Assembly: GCF_000423045.1 (NCBI RefSeq)
Contig: NZ_KE383971.1
Span: 692,092 to 756,091 of the forward strand
Reading direction: 5' to 3'
Length of the DNA stretch: 64,000 nucleotides
Origin: Christiangramia portivictoriae DSM 23547
GTDB taxonomy: Bacteria > Bacteroidota > Bacteroidia > Flavobacteriales > Flavobacteriaceae
In this document: positions 25,228 through 34,136 of the stretch, in pieces
Layout of the letters: each line of letters begins with the position of its first letter
Position numbering within the stretch: position 1 is the first letter of the stretch
Notes under the pieces: generated by a model
Told to the model about the DNA's origin: nothing
What the model saw: only the letters and a program-made list of their open reading frames with translations
The model's database searches: none
Program-made: the position numbers and the translations under genes

Positions 25228-26664
25228 ATGTCGTTAAGAAAACAGGCGCAGTCTGGAATGGTATGGACCTTTGCGGAGCAGTTCGGCAATCAGATTATTG
25301 GTTTTATTGTATCCTTGATTTTAGCAAGGATTCTCATGCCAGCAGAGTTTGGATTAATAGGAATGATTGCTATTCTCGTTGGTCTGGGCAGAGTATTAGT
25401 TGATTCTGGTCTGACCCAATCTTTAATTAGAAACAAGGATTGCGATCAGGAAGATTATTCTACTGTTTTTTATTTCAACCTCGCTAGTAGTATATTAATA
25501 TATGCGATAGTGTATTTTTTAGCTCCTTTGGTAGCAGACTTTTATGATCAAATAATTTTAATTGATATAATTAGGATATATTGTTTGACATTCATACTAT
25601 CTGCCTTTTCAGCTGTGCAACTTGCAAGATTAACAAAAAAAATGAATTTCAAAGTTCAAACTCTTATAACTCTTCCTGCAAATATTGTTGGTGGTGGCGT
25701 GGGAATTGCTATGGCCTATGGAGGTTATGGGGTTTTTAGCTTAGTATGGAGCCAGGTCCTTATTTCTGCGATTAGTACGGTCCAGTTGTGGTTTTATTCT
25801 AGATGGAAACCAGATCTATCTTTCAGTATTTCCAAATTCAAAGAACATTTCAACTATGGCTACAAATTGGCTATTTCAGGAGTTATGGATGTTCTATTTA
25901 AAAATGCATATATATTAGTAATTGGTAAATTCTTTTCTGCTTCTCAGGTTGGTTTTTATACTCGGGCAGAAACAATGAAGCAATTACCAGTTAATAATAT
26001 CAGCAATGCTCTTAAGAAGGTTACTTTTCCCTTATTCGCTTCTATTCAGGAGGATAATTTGAGATTAAAGCGTGTTAGTAAGAATCTCATGCAAATGGTA
26101 GTTTATGTATTAACTCCACTTCTAATATTAGTGGCTGTATTGGGAGAGCCAATATTTCGCTTTCTTTTTACCGAGAAGTGGCTGCCGGCCGTTCCCTATT
26201 TTCAAATATTGTGCGTTACGGGAATTTTGCGCCCAGTAATTTCTTATAACTTAAATGTATTAAAAGTAAAAGGACGAAGCGACCTTATTTTGAAATTGAA
26301 GGTATTTGAAAAACTTTTTATAGTGGCTGGTATATTAATTGGTTTACAATTTGGCATTTACGGTCTTTTGTATTCACAGGTTATTGTAATCTTCATTACA
26401 TTTTTGATGAATGCATTTTATGTTAATAAATTTATAGATTTTCCAGTGTTGGAACAATTAATTGCCATAGCACCTATATTAATTCTTTCCATTGGATGTG
26501 GTATTGGCGTTTATTTTTTAGATTCGTTTTTACAGACCTATGCAGATTTTATTAGAATTATATCCGGAGGAAGTTTAGGTCTTATTGCTTACATAGGTAT
26601 TAGCTGGATTTCTAAGATGGAAAGTTTTCTTTATTTTAAAAACCTGGTATTTAAAAAAATATAA
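25228..26664 (+). CDS. Wzx-type polysaccharide flippase (WzxC/TuaB-like)
   Basis: 478-residue membrane protein with about 14 helices, MOP superfamily. The start region (AQSGMVWTFAEQFGNQIIGFIVSLILARIL followed by PAEFGLIGM) is characteristic of WzxC/TuaB/MviN-like exporters. It would flip undecaprenyl-linked oligosaccharide units to the periplasmic face. 27 bases downstream of the ABC exporter gene and 13 bases upstream of the legB-like gene, so in the same transcript. Two different flipping proteins in a row is unusual. Confidence 0.88.
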   Translation: MSLRKQAQSGMVWTFAEQFGNQIIGFIVSLILARILMPAEFGLIGMIAILVGLGRVLVDSGLTQSLIRNKDCDQEDYSTVFYFNLASSILIYAIVYFLAPLVADFYDQIILIDIIRIYCLTFILSAFSAVQLARLTKKMNFKVQTLITLPANIVGGGVGIAMAYGGYGVFSLVWSQVLISAISTVQLWFYSRWKPDLSFSISKFKEHFNYGYKLAISGVMDVLFKNAYILVIGKFFSASQVGFYTRAETMKQLPVNNISNALKKVTFPLFASIQEDNLRLKRVSKNLMQMVVYVLTPLLILVAVLGEPIFRFLFTEKWLPAVPYFQILCVTGILRPVISYNLNVLKVKGRSDLILKLKVFEKLFIVAGILIGLQFGIYGLLYSQVIVIFITFLMNAFYVNKFIDFPVLEQLIAIAPILILSIGCGIGVYFLDSFLQTYADFIRIISGGSLGLIAYIGISWISKMESFLYFKNLVFKKI

Positions 26665-26677
26665 TAGTTAAGACAAA

Positions 26678-27865
26678 ATGAAAACTTTAGAATTAATAGG
26701 TCGATCAGAACCTTTATTTAAAAAAGATTTACTATCTAATAAAAAGGAGTTAGAACAAATAGTCGCAGGCTCTAGCTTTTTGGTATTGGGGGGTGCAGGT
26801 TCAATTGGCCAAGCAGTAACCAAAGAAATCTTCAAAAGAAATCCAAAGAAACTTCATGTCGTAGATATTAGTGAAAATAATATGGTAGAACTGGTAAGGG
26901 ACATCCGAAGTTCTTTTGGTTATATAGATGGAGACTTTCAGACCTTTGCCCTGGATATAGGTTCCCTGGAATACGAAGCTTTTATTAAGGCTGATGGAAA
27001 ATATGATTACGTTCTAAATTTATCGGCTTTAAAACATGTGAGGAGTGAAAAAGATCCATTTACCTTGATGCGAATGATAGATGTAAATATCTTTAATACC
27101 GATAGAACCATTGAACAGAGTATCAAAAATGGCACAAAAAAATATTTTTGCGTTTCTACAGATAAGGCAGCCAATCCTGTGAATATGATGGGGGCATCAA
27201 AGCGGATTATGGAAATGTTTTTGATGCGAAGAAGTAAAGAGATAAATATTTCCACAGCTCGTTTCGCTAACGTAGCATTTTCTGATGGATCATTGCTTCA
27301 CGGTTTCAATCAAAGGATTCAAAAAAAACAACCCATAGTTGCTCCAAATGATGTGAAGCGCTATTTCGTTACCCCACAGGAAAGTGGTGAATTATGTTTA
27401 ATGTCCTGCATCTTTGGAGAAAACAGAGATGTTTTTTTTCCAAAATTGAGTGAAAAGCTTCATCTAATATCTTTTGCAGATGTTGCAGTGAAGTATTTAG
27501 CACAATTAGGTTATAAGGCCCATTTATGTAAAGATGAGGAGGAGGCAAGGAGTTTAATTCATAGCCTACCCGAAAAGGGAAAATGGCCATGTCTTTTTAC
27601 CGGAAGCGATACCACAGGAGAGAAAAATTTTGAAGAGTTTTTTACTGATGAAGAAATTTTAGATCTTAAAAGCTTTAAAAACCTTGGGGTTATTAAAAAT
27701 GAATTAAATATAGAAGAAGAAAAATTAAATTTGTTTGAGGATAAAATAAAGGAGTTAAGAGATACTAAAGTCTGGAAAAAAGATGAAATAGTAGATTTGT
27801 TCCTCAAAATGATTCCCGACTTCGGTCATAAAGAGACCGGAAAATATCTAGATTCTAAAATGTAA
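26678..27865 (+). CDS. legB: Nucleotide-sugar 4,6-dehydratase, LegB-like
   Basis: SDR-family 4,6-dehydratase starting the nonulosonate pathway by making a 4-keto-6-deoxy-GlcNAc nucleotide. 395 residues; Rossmann motif GGAGSIGQA near residue 39 and STDKAANPVNMMGASK, in which methionine replaces the SDR tyrosine, as in PglF/WbpM-type dehydratases and unlike PseB (tyrosine). This fits retention of the C5 configuration and hence legionaminic rather than pseudaminic acid. A C-terminal extension (about 310-395) is charged. Overlaps the aminotransferase gene by one base (TAATG). Whether the nucleotide is GDP (as in Campylobacter Leg synthesis) or UDP is not visible, though ptmE in the operon suggests GDP. 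Confidence 0.82.
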   Translation: MKTLELIGRSEPLFKKDLLSNKKELEQIVAGSSFLVLGGAGSIGQAVTKEIFKRNPKKLHVVDISENNMVELVRDIRSSFGYIDGDFQTFALDIGSLEYEAFIKADGKYDYVLNLSALKHVRSEKDPFTLMRMIDVNIFNTDRTIEQSIKNGTKKYFCVSTDKAANPVNMMGASKRIMEMFLMRRSKEINISTARFANVAFSDGSLLHGFNQRIQKKQPIVAPNDVKRYFVTPQESGELCLMSCIFGENRDVFFPKLSEKLHLISFADVAVKYLAQLGYKAHLCKDEEEARSLIHSLPEKGKWPCLFTGSDTTGEKNFEEFFTDEEILDLKSFKNLGVIKNELNIEEEKLNLFEDKIKELRDTKVWKKDEIVDLFLKMIPDFGHKETGKYLDSKM

Positions 27866-29007
27866 TGAAAGAATTTAAAGAGACTATTTCCTTTATTCAG
27901 GATTATTATAAAACCAAAGATTTTATTCCTCTACACGAACCTCGTTTTCGGGGTAACGAGAAAAAATATGTGATGGATGCGGTTAATTCTACTTTTGTTT
28001 CCTCAGTGGGAGCTTATGTTGATAAGTTTGAAGAAATGATGGAAAGTATCAGTAGAGCCAAAAAAGCAGTAGCGGTTGTAAACGGAACTTCGGGATTACA
28101 AGTAGCCCTACGTTTGGCTGGTGTTAGTTCGGGAGACGAGGTAATTACTCAAGCACTTACTTTCGTAGCGACTGCAAATGCTATTGCCTACAATAATGCC
28201 CACCCCGTTTTTCTTGATGTTGATTTAGATACAATGGGTCTTTCACCGGATGCCGTAGAGAATTTTCTAGAAGAGTATGGGGAAATTAGGGGGGGAGCTT
28301 GTTTTAATAAAAGAACCAAAAAGAAAATTGCAGCCTGTATGCCTATGCATACTTTTGGTTTTCCTGTTAAAATAGATGAGCTTTTAGAAATTTGTAAGCA
28401 ATGGAAAATCCCGGTTGTTGAGGATGCCGCAGAGTCCCTGGGAAGTTATTATAAAGATCAACCTACAGGATCATTTGGAAAACTAGGGGTGTTTTCATTT
28501 AATGGTAACAAAATTGTAACTAGTGGCGGTGGTGGTGCAATAGTTACAAATAATATTGGACTTGGAGAAAAAGCAAAATACCTGACTACCACAGCAAAAA
28601 AGCCGCATACCTATGAATATGTGCATGATGAGTTAGGGTATAATTACAGAATGCCTAACTTAAATGCTGCCTTAGCTTGTGCGCAGTTGGAAAATCTCAA
28701 TATGTTTATTGAAAAGAAAAGAGAGTTAGCAGGAAAATATATCAGTTTCTTTGAAAATACTAATATTAAGTTTAGACAGGAAATGAAGGGAACGAAAACA
28801 AATTATTGGTTAATGGCTATACAATTGGAAAACAGAGAGGAACGAGATTTATTTCTTCAAACTACCAATGAAGCTAAAGTTATGACTCGTCCGATTTGGC
28901 AGCTTATGTATAAGCTGCCTATGTATCAGGACTGCTTTAAGGATGATCAAAAGAATGCGGAATTTCTGGAAGATAGAATAGTAAATATTTCAAGTAGTGT
29001 TCAATAA
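27865..29007 (+). CDS. legC: LegC-family aminotransferase
   Basis: PLP-dependent aminotransferase adding the 4-amino group to the product of the LegB-like dehydratase. 380 residues, DegT/DnrJ/EryC1 fold with PGDEV-like SSGDEVITQALTF, the EDAAESLGS aspartate motif and the internal lysine in FNGNKIVTSGGGG (Lys216). The N-terminus (FIQDYYKTKDFIPLHEPRF) is characteristic of LegC proteins, which differ from PglE in an extra insert with a CMPMHTFG segment, seen here. Coupled to the dehydratase by a 1-base overlap; next gene 5 bases on. Confidence 0.88.
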   Translation: MKEFKETISFIQDYYKTKDFIPLHEPRFRGNEKKYVMDAVNSTFVSSVGAYVDKFEEMMESISRAKKAVAVVNGTSGLQVALRLAGVSSGDEVITQALTFVATANAIAYNNAHPVFLDVDLDTMGLSPDAVENFLEEYGEIRGGACFNKRTKKKIAACMPMHTFGFPVKIDELLEICKQWKIPVVEDAAESLGSYYKDQPTGSFGKLGVFSFNGNKIVTSGGGGAIVTNNIGLGEKAKYLTTTAKKPHTYEYVHDELGYNYRMPNLNAALACAQLENLNMFIEKKRELAGKYISFFENTNIKFRQEMKGTKTNYWLMAIQLENREERDLFLQTTNEAKVMTRPIWQLMYKLPMYQDCFKDDQKNAEFLEDRIVNISSSVQ

Positions 29008-29012
29008 ATAAA

Positions 29013-29651
29013 ATGACATATTTAATTTTTTCAGATATCCACGGGAATCTTCCGGCTTTTGAAGCTGTTTTACATCATGAGTCAAACGTTGAGGGTTACA
29101 TTAATTTGGGTGACGTAGTAAATTATGGGCCCTGGAGTAATGAATGTGTACAAATTATAGATTCCCTTCATAATTGTTATAATATAATTGGTAACCACGA
29201 AACTTATTTCAAATCAGGCATATGTGATGTTGAAAATCAACTAGTGCAATCTTTTTTTAACCAAACTTTTAAATCCTTTAAGGAAAATTCTAAAATAAAA
29301 AAATATGAAACAAGCATTAATTTAGAGGGATTTGAACTAGTTCATACATTAAATCAAAAGGAGTACATATTTCGAGATTCACAAATAGAAGTTCATAAGA
29401 ATACAATGTTGGGGCATTCTCACCAGCAGTACTTACGATATTTTGGAGATAAACTTCTTCTAAACCCAGGCAGTATAGGACAAAATAGAAAATTCATTAA
29501 TCTAAGTAATTATGCTCTATGGAATATTGATACTGGGGAAATTCAATTGAAAATGAAAAAATATAATATAGATCACCTACTGGATAAAATGAGAGAGGAA
29601 GATTATCCTAAAGAGTGTCTGGCGTATTATAATAATAAAAAACGATATTAA
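29013..29651 (+). CDS. YfcE/MJ0936-like metallophosphoesterase
   Basis: 212 residues, no signal peptide. Calcineurin-like metal motifs SDIHGN (residues 7-12), GDVVNYGP, GNHE and the C-terminal GHSHQQ are present, so it should be an active two-metal phosphoesterase or phosphodiesterase in the cytoplasm. It lies inside the nonulosonate operon, between legC and an ATP-grasp gene, with a 1-base overlap to the latter. No known nonulosonate pathway step needs such an enzyme; substrate could be a phosphorylated or nucleotide-linked sugar intermediate. Base composition is strongly AT-rich by eye, as in the following genes. Confidence 0.83.
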   Translation: MTYLIFSDIHGNLPAFEAVLHHESNVEGYINLGDVVNYGPWSNECVQIIDSLHNCYNIIGNHETYFKSGICDVENQLVQSFFNQTFKSFKENSKIKKYETSINLEGFELVHTLNQKEYIFRDSQIEVHKNTMLGHSHQQYLRYFGDKLLLNPGSIGQNRKFINLSNYALWNIDTGEIQLKMKKYNIDHLLDKMREEDYPKECLAYYNNKKRY

Positions 29652-30625
29652 TGGTATATAATGTTGGTATAACAGGGACGGGAAGCTTAATAGGTCAAGG
29701 CATAATCAAAAGTATTCAGGATGATTCGATTTCAGAGAAATGCCACTTAGTAGGGTTTGATTATTTTGAAAATACGGTGGGATCATTTTGGTGCCACAAA
29801 AATTATATATTACCAGATATATTAAAGTCAGAAGTTACTGAAGATCAATGGTTAGGTGAATTATTAGAAACTATTAAGCAGGAAAGAATTCAAATACTAT
29901 TCATTGGAGTGGATTTTGAACTACCAATTTTGGCAAAGCATAGGGAATCTATAAGGGAAAAATACGGATGTGAGGTGATAGTTAGTAGTCCAGATGTTAT
30001 TAGAATTGGTAATGATAAGTTTAATACTTATGAATTTCTAAAAGAGCATAACCTCTACTATCCTAAGACTTCAATAGCCAAGGAAACTATTTCCGATGAA
30101 ATTGAATATCCAGTAATTATGAAACCACGTGTAGGAGCAAGGAGCGTAGGTGTTTATAAAATCAAAAACCAAAATGATTTTAAAGATAAGATTGGTAAAG
30201 TAAACGGAGCAATTATCCAAGAGTTAATTGGGGATGATTATACAGAATACACTTGTGGTATTCTATGCATTGAAGGAGAAATTAAAGGAAGTATTATTTT
30301 AAATAGAAGTTTAAAAGGAGGAAATACATTCACAAGTGAGTATAGAAAAGATTATCCGGAAATTATAATAGAATATATAGAAGAAATAGCAAAGAATCTG
30401 AAGCCACATGGATCTTGCAATTTACAGCTTCGACTTGGCACTGATGGGATCCCAAAACTTTTTGAAATTAATCCCAGGCACTCTGGTACAACCTATATGA
30501 GGACATTATTTGGATATAAAGAAGTGGTGTTTTTGCTTAAGTATTATCTGGAAAAAACTGAGATTTCTTTTGACCTGAAGCCAGGAAAAGCTCTCCGTTT
30601 CTACCAAGAAAAACTCATTAAATGA
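29651..30625 (+). CDS. ATP-grasp ligase of unknown substrate
   Basis: 324 residues with a pre-ATP-grasp domain (GITGTGSLIGQGI start; about 1-115) and an ATP-grasp domain (about 116-300): YPVIMKPRVGARSVGVY is the nucleotide-binding lysine and glycine loop, IIQELIGDDYTEYT the adenine region, and CNLQLRLG and FEINPRHSG the metal-binding end. Similar to carbamoyl-phosphate-synthase-like ATP-grasp proteins of surface polysaccharide loci. Expected chemistry is ATP-driven bond formation between a carboxylate and an amine; a candidate job is amide-linking an acid or amino acid to an amino sugar. Translationally coupled on both sides. Confidence 0.83.
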   Translation: MVYNVGITGTGSLIGQGIIKSIQDDSISEKCHLVGFDYFENTVGSFWCHKNYILPDILKSEVTEDQWLGELLETIKQERIQILFIGVDFELPILAKHRESIREKYGCEVIVSSPDVIRIGNDKFNTYEFLKEHNLYYPKTSIAKETISDEIEYPVIMKPRVGARSVGVYKIKNQNDFKDKIGKVNGAIIQELIGDDYTEYTCGILCIEGEIKGSIILNRSLKGGNTFTSEYRKDYPEIIIEYIEEIAKNLKPHGSCNLQLRLGTDGIPKLFEINPRHSGTTYMRTLFGYKEVVFLLKYYLEKTEISFDLKPGKALRFYQEKLIK

Positions 30626-31434
30626 AAATTTTAATTTTAGGAGTAAGTGGGTTTATAGGGGGAAATCTATATAAGAAATTGAGCGAGAAAGCAACTGTTT
30701 ATGGTCTATCTCGTTCTAAGGTGGCCCTGGAAAGATGTAAGACAGCTGATTTTTCAAAGGAATTTAATATCGACAAATTATTTCCTAATATTAAGTTTGA
30801 CGTTGTTATAAATTTGGCTTCTGTAATGGCAAATAGCAAGAATTTACAGGATTTGGAAGATTTGCTCATTGGAAACATCAAAATGACGGGTAATATAATC
30901 GAAGCCTTAAGGTCTCAACCAAATAGTTATCTTATCAATTTTTCTAGTACAGCAGTCTACCCTAACATCACGGGAATTTTTACTGAGGCATCGATTGTAG
31001 ACCCCTCAAAAAATACAGATGCTTTATACGGCTTGTCTAAGTTTAATAGCGAAGTTCTTTTTAATTATTTGCTTTCGGAAGGACAAAAAGTAATTCACCT
31101 TAGAACTTCATATGTTTATGGTGAAGGAATGGATGAAACTAGAATTCATAAAATGTTTGAGAAGGAACTCAAAGCTAAAAATACTATTACCATTTTTGGA
31201 AATGGAGAAAGGATGATTCCTCAAGTGAGTATTTCTTACCTAGTTGAAAAAGTTTCATTTATAATACAAAACAAACCTGTGGGGATTAAGAATTTGGTTG
31301 AAGAGAATATTCTTTTACAGGATTATGCCAAGCGTTTAGTTGACAAATTTGGTAATGAAAAGAGCACTTTAATTTTTGTAGAAAAGGGCAACCGTCAAAA
31401 ATTTCAAGTAGAATCTATAAATCACGAAAAATGA
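30622..31434 (+). CDS. NAD(P)-dependent epimerase/dehydratase-family protein
   Basis: 270-residue extended SDR. Nucleotide-binding motif GVSGFIGG (residues 7-14), active-site serine in NFSSTAVYP, and YGLSKFNSE giving YxxxK. Later segments GNGERMIPQVSISYL match the substrate-binding part of sugar-nucleotide epimerases or reductases. Shorter than the usual 300-340. ATGA overlap with both neighbours. Could be a C4 epimerase, or a 4-keto reductase of RmlD type; substrate not readable. It is one of the four additional genes in the legionaminic-type operon. Confidence 0.82.
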   Translation: MKILILGVSGFIGGNLYKKLSEKATVYGLSRSKVALERCKTADFSKEFNIDKLFPNIKFDVVINLASVMANSKNLQDLEDLLIGNIKMTGNIIEALRSQPNSYLINFSSTAVYPNITGIFTEASIVDPSKNTDALYGLSKFNSEVLFNYLLSEGQKVIHLRTSYVYGEGMDETRIHKMFEKELKAKNTITIFGNGERMIPQVSISYLVEKVSFIIQNKPVGIKNLVEENILLQDYAKRLVDKFGNEKSTLIFVEKGNRQKFQVESINHEK

Positions 31435-31979
31435 TTAAACACTTAAAGTATATACTTACGGGGCCTAAAATAGGTCCAGATATGTATTTTACTCATTGGT
31501 TATTATTTTTCAAACCTTTAAGAATATTGTTTCAGAAGAAAAAAATAAAGAAAATTGGCGAGAATTCTGAAATAAGGCCTTACTGTACCATTATAGGTAC
31601 AAATAATGTAATAATTGGAAAGAATGTTATTATTCCGCCGGGTACAACGTTGGTCACTTTACCCAGTAATAAGGAGGCAATAATTAATATTGAAGACGAC
31701 GTTTTATTGGGGCCCAATGTTGCAATTTATTGTAGTACTCATAACTTTGAAAACATTAAAGTTCCAATAAAATCTCAGGGATATAAGGTTGCTTCAGTCA
31801 ATTTAAAATCAGGCTGTTGGATAGGCATAAACTCTGTGATTTTACCTGGAGTTACAATCGGTAAAAATAGTGTTGTGGGTGCAAATTCTTTAGTTAACAG
31901 GGATATTCCAGATTATTGTATAGCTGTAGGTTCACCCGCGAAAGTAATTAGAAATCTAAATACGGAAAATGAGAAATAA
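31431..31979 (+). CDS. Hexapeptide-repeat acyltransferase (WbbJ/LacA-like)
   Basis: 182 residues. After a basic, partly hydrophobic N-terminus come hexapeptide repeats (ENSEIRPYCTIIG, NNVIIGKNVIIPPG) and the catalytic STHNF histidine near residue 105, then SGCWIGINSVILPGVTIGKNSVVGANSLV and the closing GSPAKVI. This is the xenobiotic/maltose acetyltransferase-like form, not the PglD form with a nucleotide-binding N-terminal domain. It could be the N-acetyltransferase (LegH role) that is otherwise missing from the operon, or an O-acetyltransferase. Overlaps the upstream SDR by 4 bases and neuB by 11. Confidence 0.83.
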   Translation: MIKHLKYILTGPKIGPDMYFTHWLLFFKPLRILFQKKKIKKIGENSEIRPYCTIIGTNNVIIGKNVIIPPGTTLVTLPSNKEAIINIEDDVLLGPNVAIYCSTHNFENIKVPIKSQGYKVASVNLKSGCWIGINSVILPGVTIGKNSVVGANSLVNRDIPDYCIAVGSPAKVIRNLNTENEK

Positions 31980-32976
31980 AGTAATAATCATTGCTGAAGC
32001 AGGCGTAAACCATAATGGTGACATATCTATTGCCAAGAAGTTGATTGAAGCAGCTGCCATTGCGAAAGCTGACTATGTAAAGTTTCAGACTTTCATTGCA
32101 GAGGAAGTAATAAGTAAGAATGCTGTAAAAGCTGATTATCAAATAGAAAATACCGGAAATAGTGGAGAATCACAGTTGGAAATGGTTAAAAAGTTACAGC
32201 TGTCACCAGAAATGCATTTGGAGCTTATATCTCATTGCAATAAACATGATATTAAATTTCTATCCACAGCTTTTGATTTAAAAAGTATTGAGCATTTAGA
32301 AGGTTATAAATTGGGATTGTTTAAAATCCCTTCGGGTGAAATTACTAATTTGCCTTATTTAGAAAAGATTGCCGCTGCCAATTACCCTCATTATGTTATG
32401 TCTACTGGTATGGCAAATCTGAGCGATATAGAAAATGCTCTAGGAATTCTTTTGAATCAAGGTATTTCTAGAAAGAATATTACTATTCTGCATTGCAATA
32501 CAGAATATCCTACACCTATGCTGGATGTAAATCTTAAGGCAATGAACACCATTGCTTCAGCCTTTCAAACGCCGGTTGGATACTCAGATCATACCTTAGG
32601 TATAGAAGTACCCATAGCTGCTGTGGCTATGGGAGCAAGTGTTATTGAAAAGCATTTTACTTTGGATAAAACAATGGAAGGCCCTGATCATAAGGCTTCT
32701 TTAGAGCCTTCGGAACTTACCGCTATGGTCTCAGCTATAAGAAATATAGAATTGGCACTGGGTGATGGTATAAAAGCACCCTCGGCCTCAGAAATTAAAA
32801 ATATTCCTATCGCACGTAAGAGTCTTGTGGCGAAAAAAGATATATCAGCCGGAGATATCTTTACTATAGATAATCTTGGAGTGAAGAGGCCTGGTAATGG
32901 TATTTCACCAATGCAGTTTCATAATTATATTGGTACCGTCGCAACGAAAGATTATAAAGAAGATAGTTTGATATGA
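31969..32976 (+). CDS. neuB: Nonulosonic acid synthase (NeuB/LegI)
   Basis: Condenses phosphoenolpyruvate with a 6-carbon sugar (2,4-diacetamido-2,4,6-trideoxymannose for legionaminate, ManNAc for sialic acid). 335 residues: TIM barrel with IIAEAGVNHNGD, KFQTF, KIPSGE, STGMA, HCNTEYPTP, GYSDHT and EKHFTLD, then a C-terminal SAF/antifreeze-like domain (about 275-335: ARKSLVAKKDISAGDIF). The context of legB and legC makes the legionaminate substrate likely. Overlaps the acyltransferase gene by 11 bases and neuC by 4. Confidence 0.93.
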   Translation: MRNKVIIIAEAGVNHNGDISIAKKLIEAAAIAKADYVKFQTFIAEEVISKNAVKADYQIENTGNSGESQLEMVKKLQLSPEMHLELISHCNKHDIKFLSTAFDLKSIEHLEGYKLGLFKIPSGEITNLPYLEKIAAANYPHYVMSTGMANLSDIENALGILLNQGISRKNITILHCNTEYPTPMLDVNLKAMNTIASAFQTPVGYSDHTLGIEVPIAAVAMGASVIEKHFTLDKTMEGPDHKASLEPSELTAMVSAIRNIELALGDGIKAPSASEIKNIPIARKSLVAKKDISAGDIFTIDNLGVKRPGNGISPMQFHNYIGTVATKDYKEDSLI

Positions 32977-34136
32977 GAAAAATGGCTGTCATCACAGGTA
33001 CGCGTGCGGAATATGGTTTGCTGAGACCTCTTATTGATTTAATCTCAAATTCTGAGGATACTGAGTTGTGTCTTATGGCTACAGGAATGCATCTTTCTCC
33101 AGAATTTGGTTTTACTATTAAAGAGATACTAAATGATGGATTTCATGTTGAGAAAGAAATTGAAATACTCTTATCTTCTAATTCTGGAATAGGAGTAGCC
33201 AAATCTATGGGGCTGGCCATGATATCTTTCTCCGAAGCTTTAAAGGATACGGCTCCTGATGTAGTTATAGTTCTTGGTGATAGGTCAGAGATATTTGCAG
33301 CTGTTACTGCTGCGTATATTTTAGGTATCCCCGTGGCCCATATATCAGGTGGAGAAACTACAGAAGGAGCGTATGACGAAGGTATAAGGCATGGTATTAC
33401 AAAGATGAGTTATTTCCATTTTCCATCTACCCATGAATATGCAAAAAGAATAATTCAACTTGGAGAAGATCCTGCTAGAGTTCGAAATGTGGGTGCAATG
33501 AGCCTGGACAGTATAAAGAAATTATCTCTGCTCGAAAAGACCGATTTCGAGAAGAGCATAAATTTTAAGGTTGATAACCGGACTATACTTCTTACTTATC
33601 ATCCGGTGACCCTTGAAAATAAATCTAGCAGAGAACAATTTGAATGTGTTTTAACGGCTCTTGATGATGTAAAAGATTTACGTATTATTTTTACAAAACC
33701 AAATTCTGATAAAGGTGGTAGGGAAATCATAGAAATGATAGACAATTACGTGCAATTTGGTAAGCATCCATCAGCTGCATTTATTTCATTAGGGCAATTA
33801 CGGTATCTTTCTGCTCTTAAACACGTAGTTTTAGTAATTGGGAATTCTTCAAGCGGTCTCGTAGAAGTACCACATTTTAATATTCCGACGATAAATATTG
33901 GTAATAGGCAGCGCGGAAGATTAATGCCTGAAACTGTAATGCAATCTTCTTTAAACAGTACGGAAATAAGTGATAAAATCGAAATAGCCCTCTCGGCAGA
34001 ATTCAAGAAGTCCTTAAAGAAATTTAAAAATCCTTATGGGGATGGAACTGCAAGTGAACAAATATTTTCAATTTTAAAAAATAAAGAAAATATTGATTTG
34101 TCTAAAAAATTCTATGATTTAGATTATAAAATATGA
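32973..34136 (+). CDS. neuC: Hydrolysing UDP/NDP-sugar 2-epimerase (NeuC/LegG)
   Basis: Inverts C2 and hydrolyses the nucleotide, producing the free manno-sugar for NeuB. 387 residues, GT-B-like fold; ITGTRAEYGLLRPL at the N-terminus is the typical NeuC start, with DVVIVLGDRSE, HISGGETTEGAYDEGIRHGITKMS, LLTYHPVT and GNSSSGLVEVP. In this operon it would act on the 2,4-diamino-trideoxy sugar nucleotide (LegG function). ATGA overlaps with both neighbours. Confidence 0.92.
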   Translation: MRKMAVITGTRAEYGLLRPLIDLISNSEDTELCLMATGMHLSPEFGFTIKEILNDGFHVEKEIEILLSSNSGIGVAKSMGLAMISFSEALKDTAPDVVIVLGDRSEIFAAVTAAYILGIPVAHISGGETTEGAYDEGIRHGITKMSYFHFPSTHEYAKRIIQLGEDPARVRNVGAMSLDSIKKLSLLEKTDFEKSINFKVDNRTILLTYHPVTLENKSSREQFECVLTALDDVKDLRIIFTKPNSDKGGREIIEMIDNYVQFGKHPSAAFISLGQLRYLSALKHVVLVIGNSSSGLVEVPHFNIPTINIGNRQRGRLMPETVMQSSLNSTEISDKIEIALSAEFKKSLKKFKNPYGDGTASEQIFSILKNKENIDLSKKFYDLDYKI

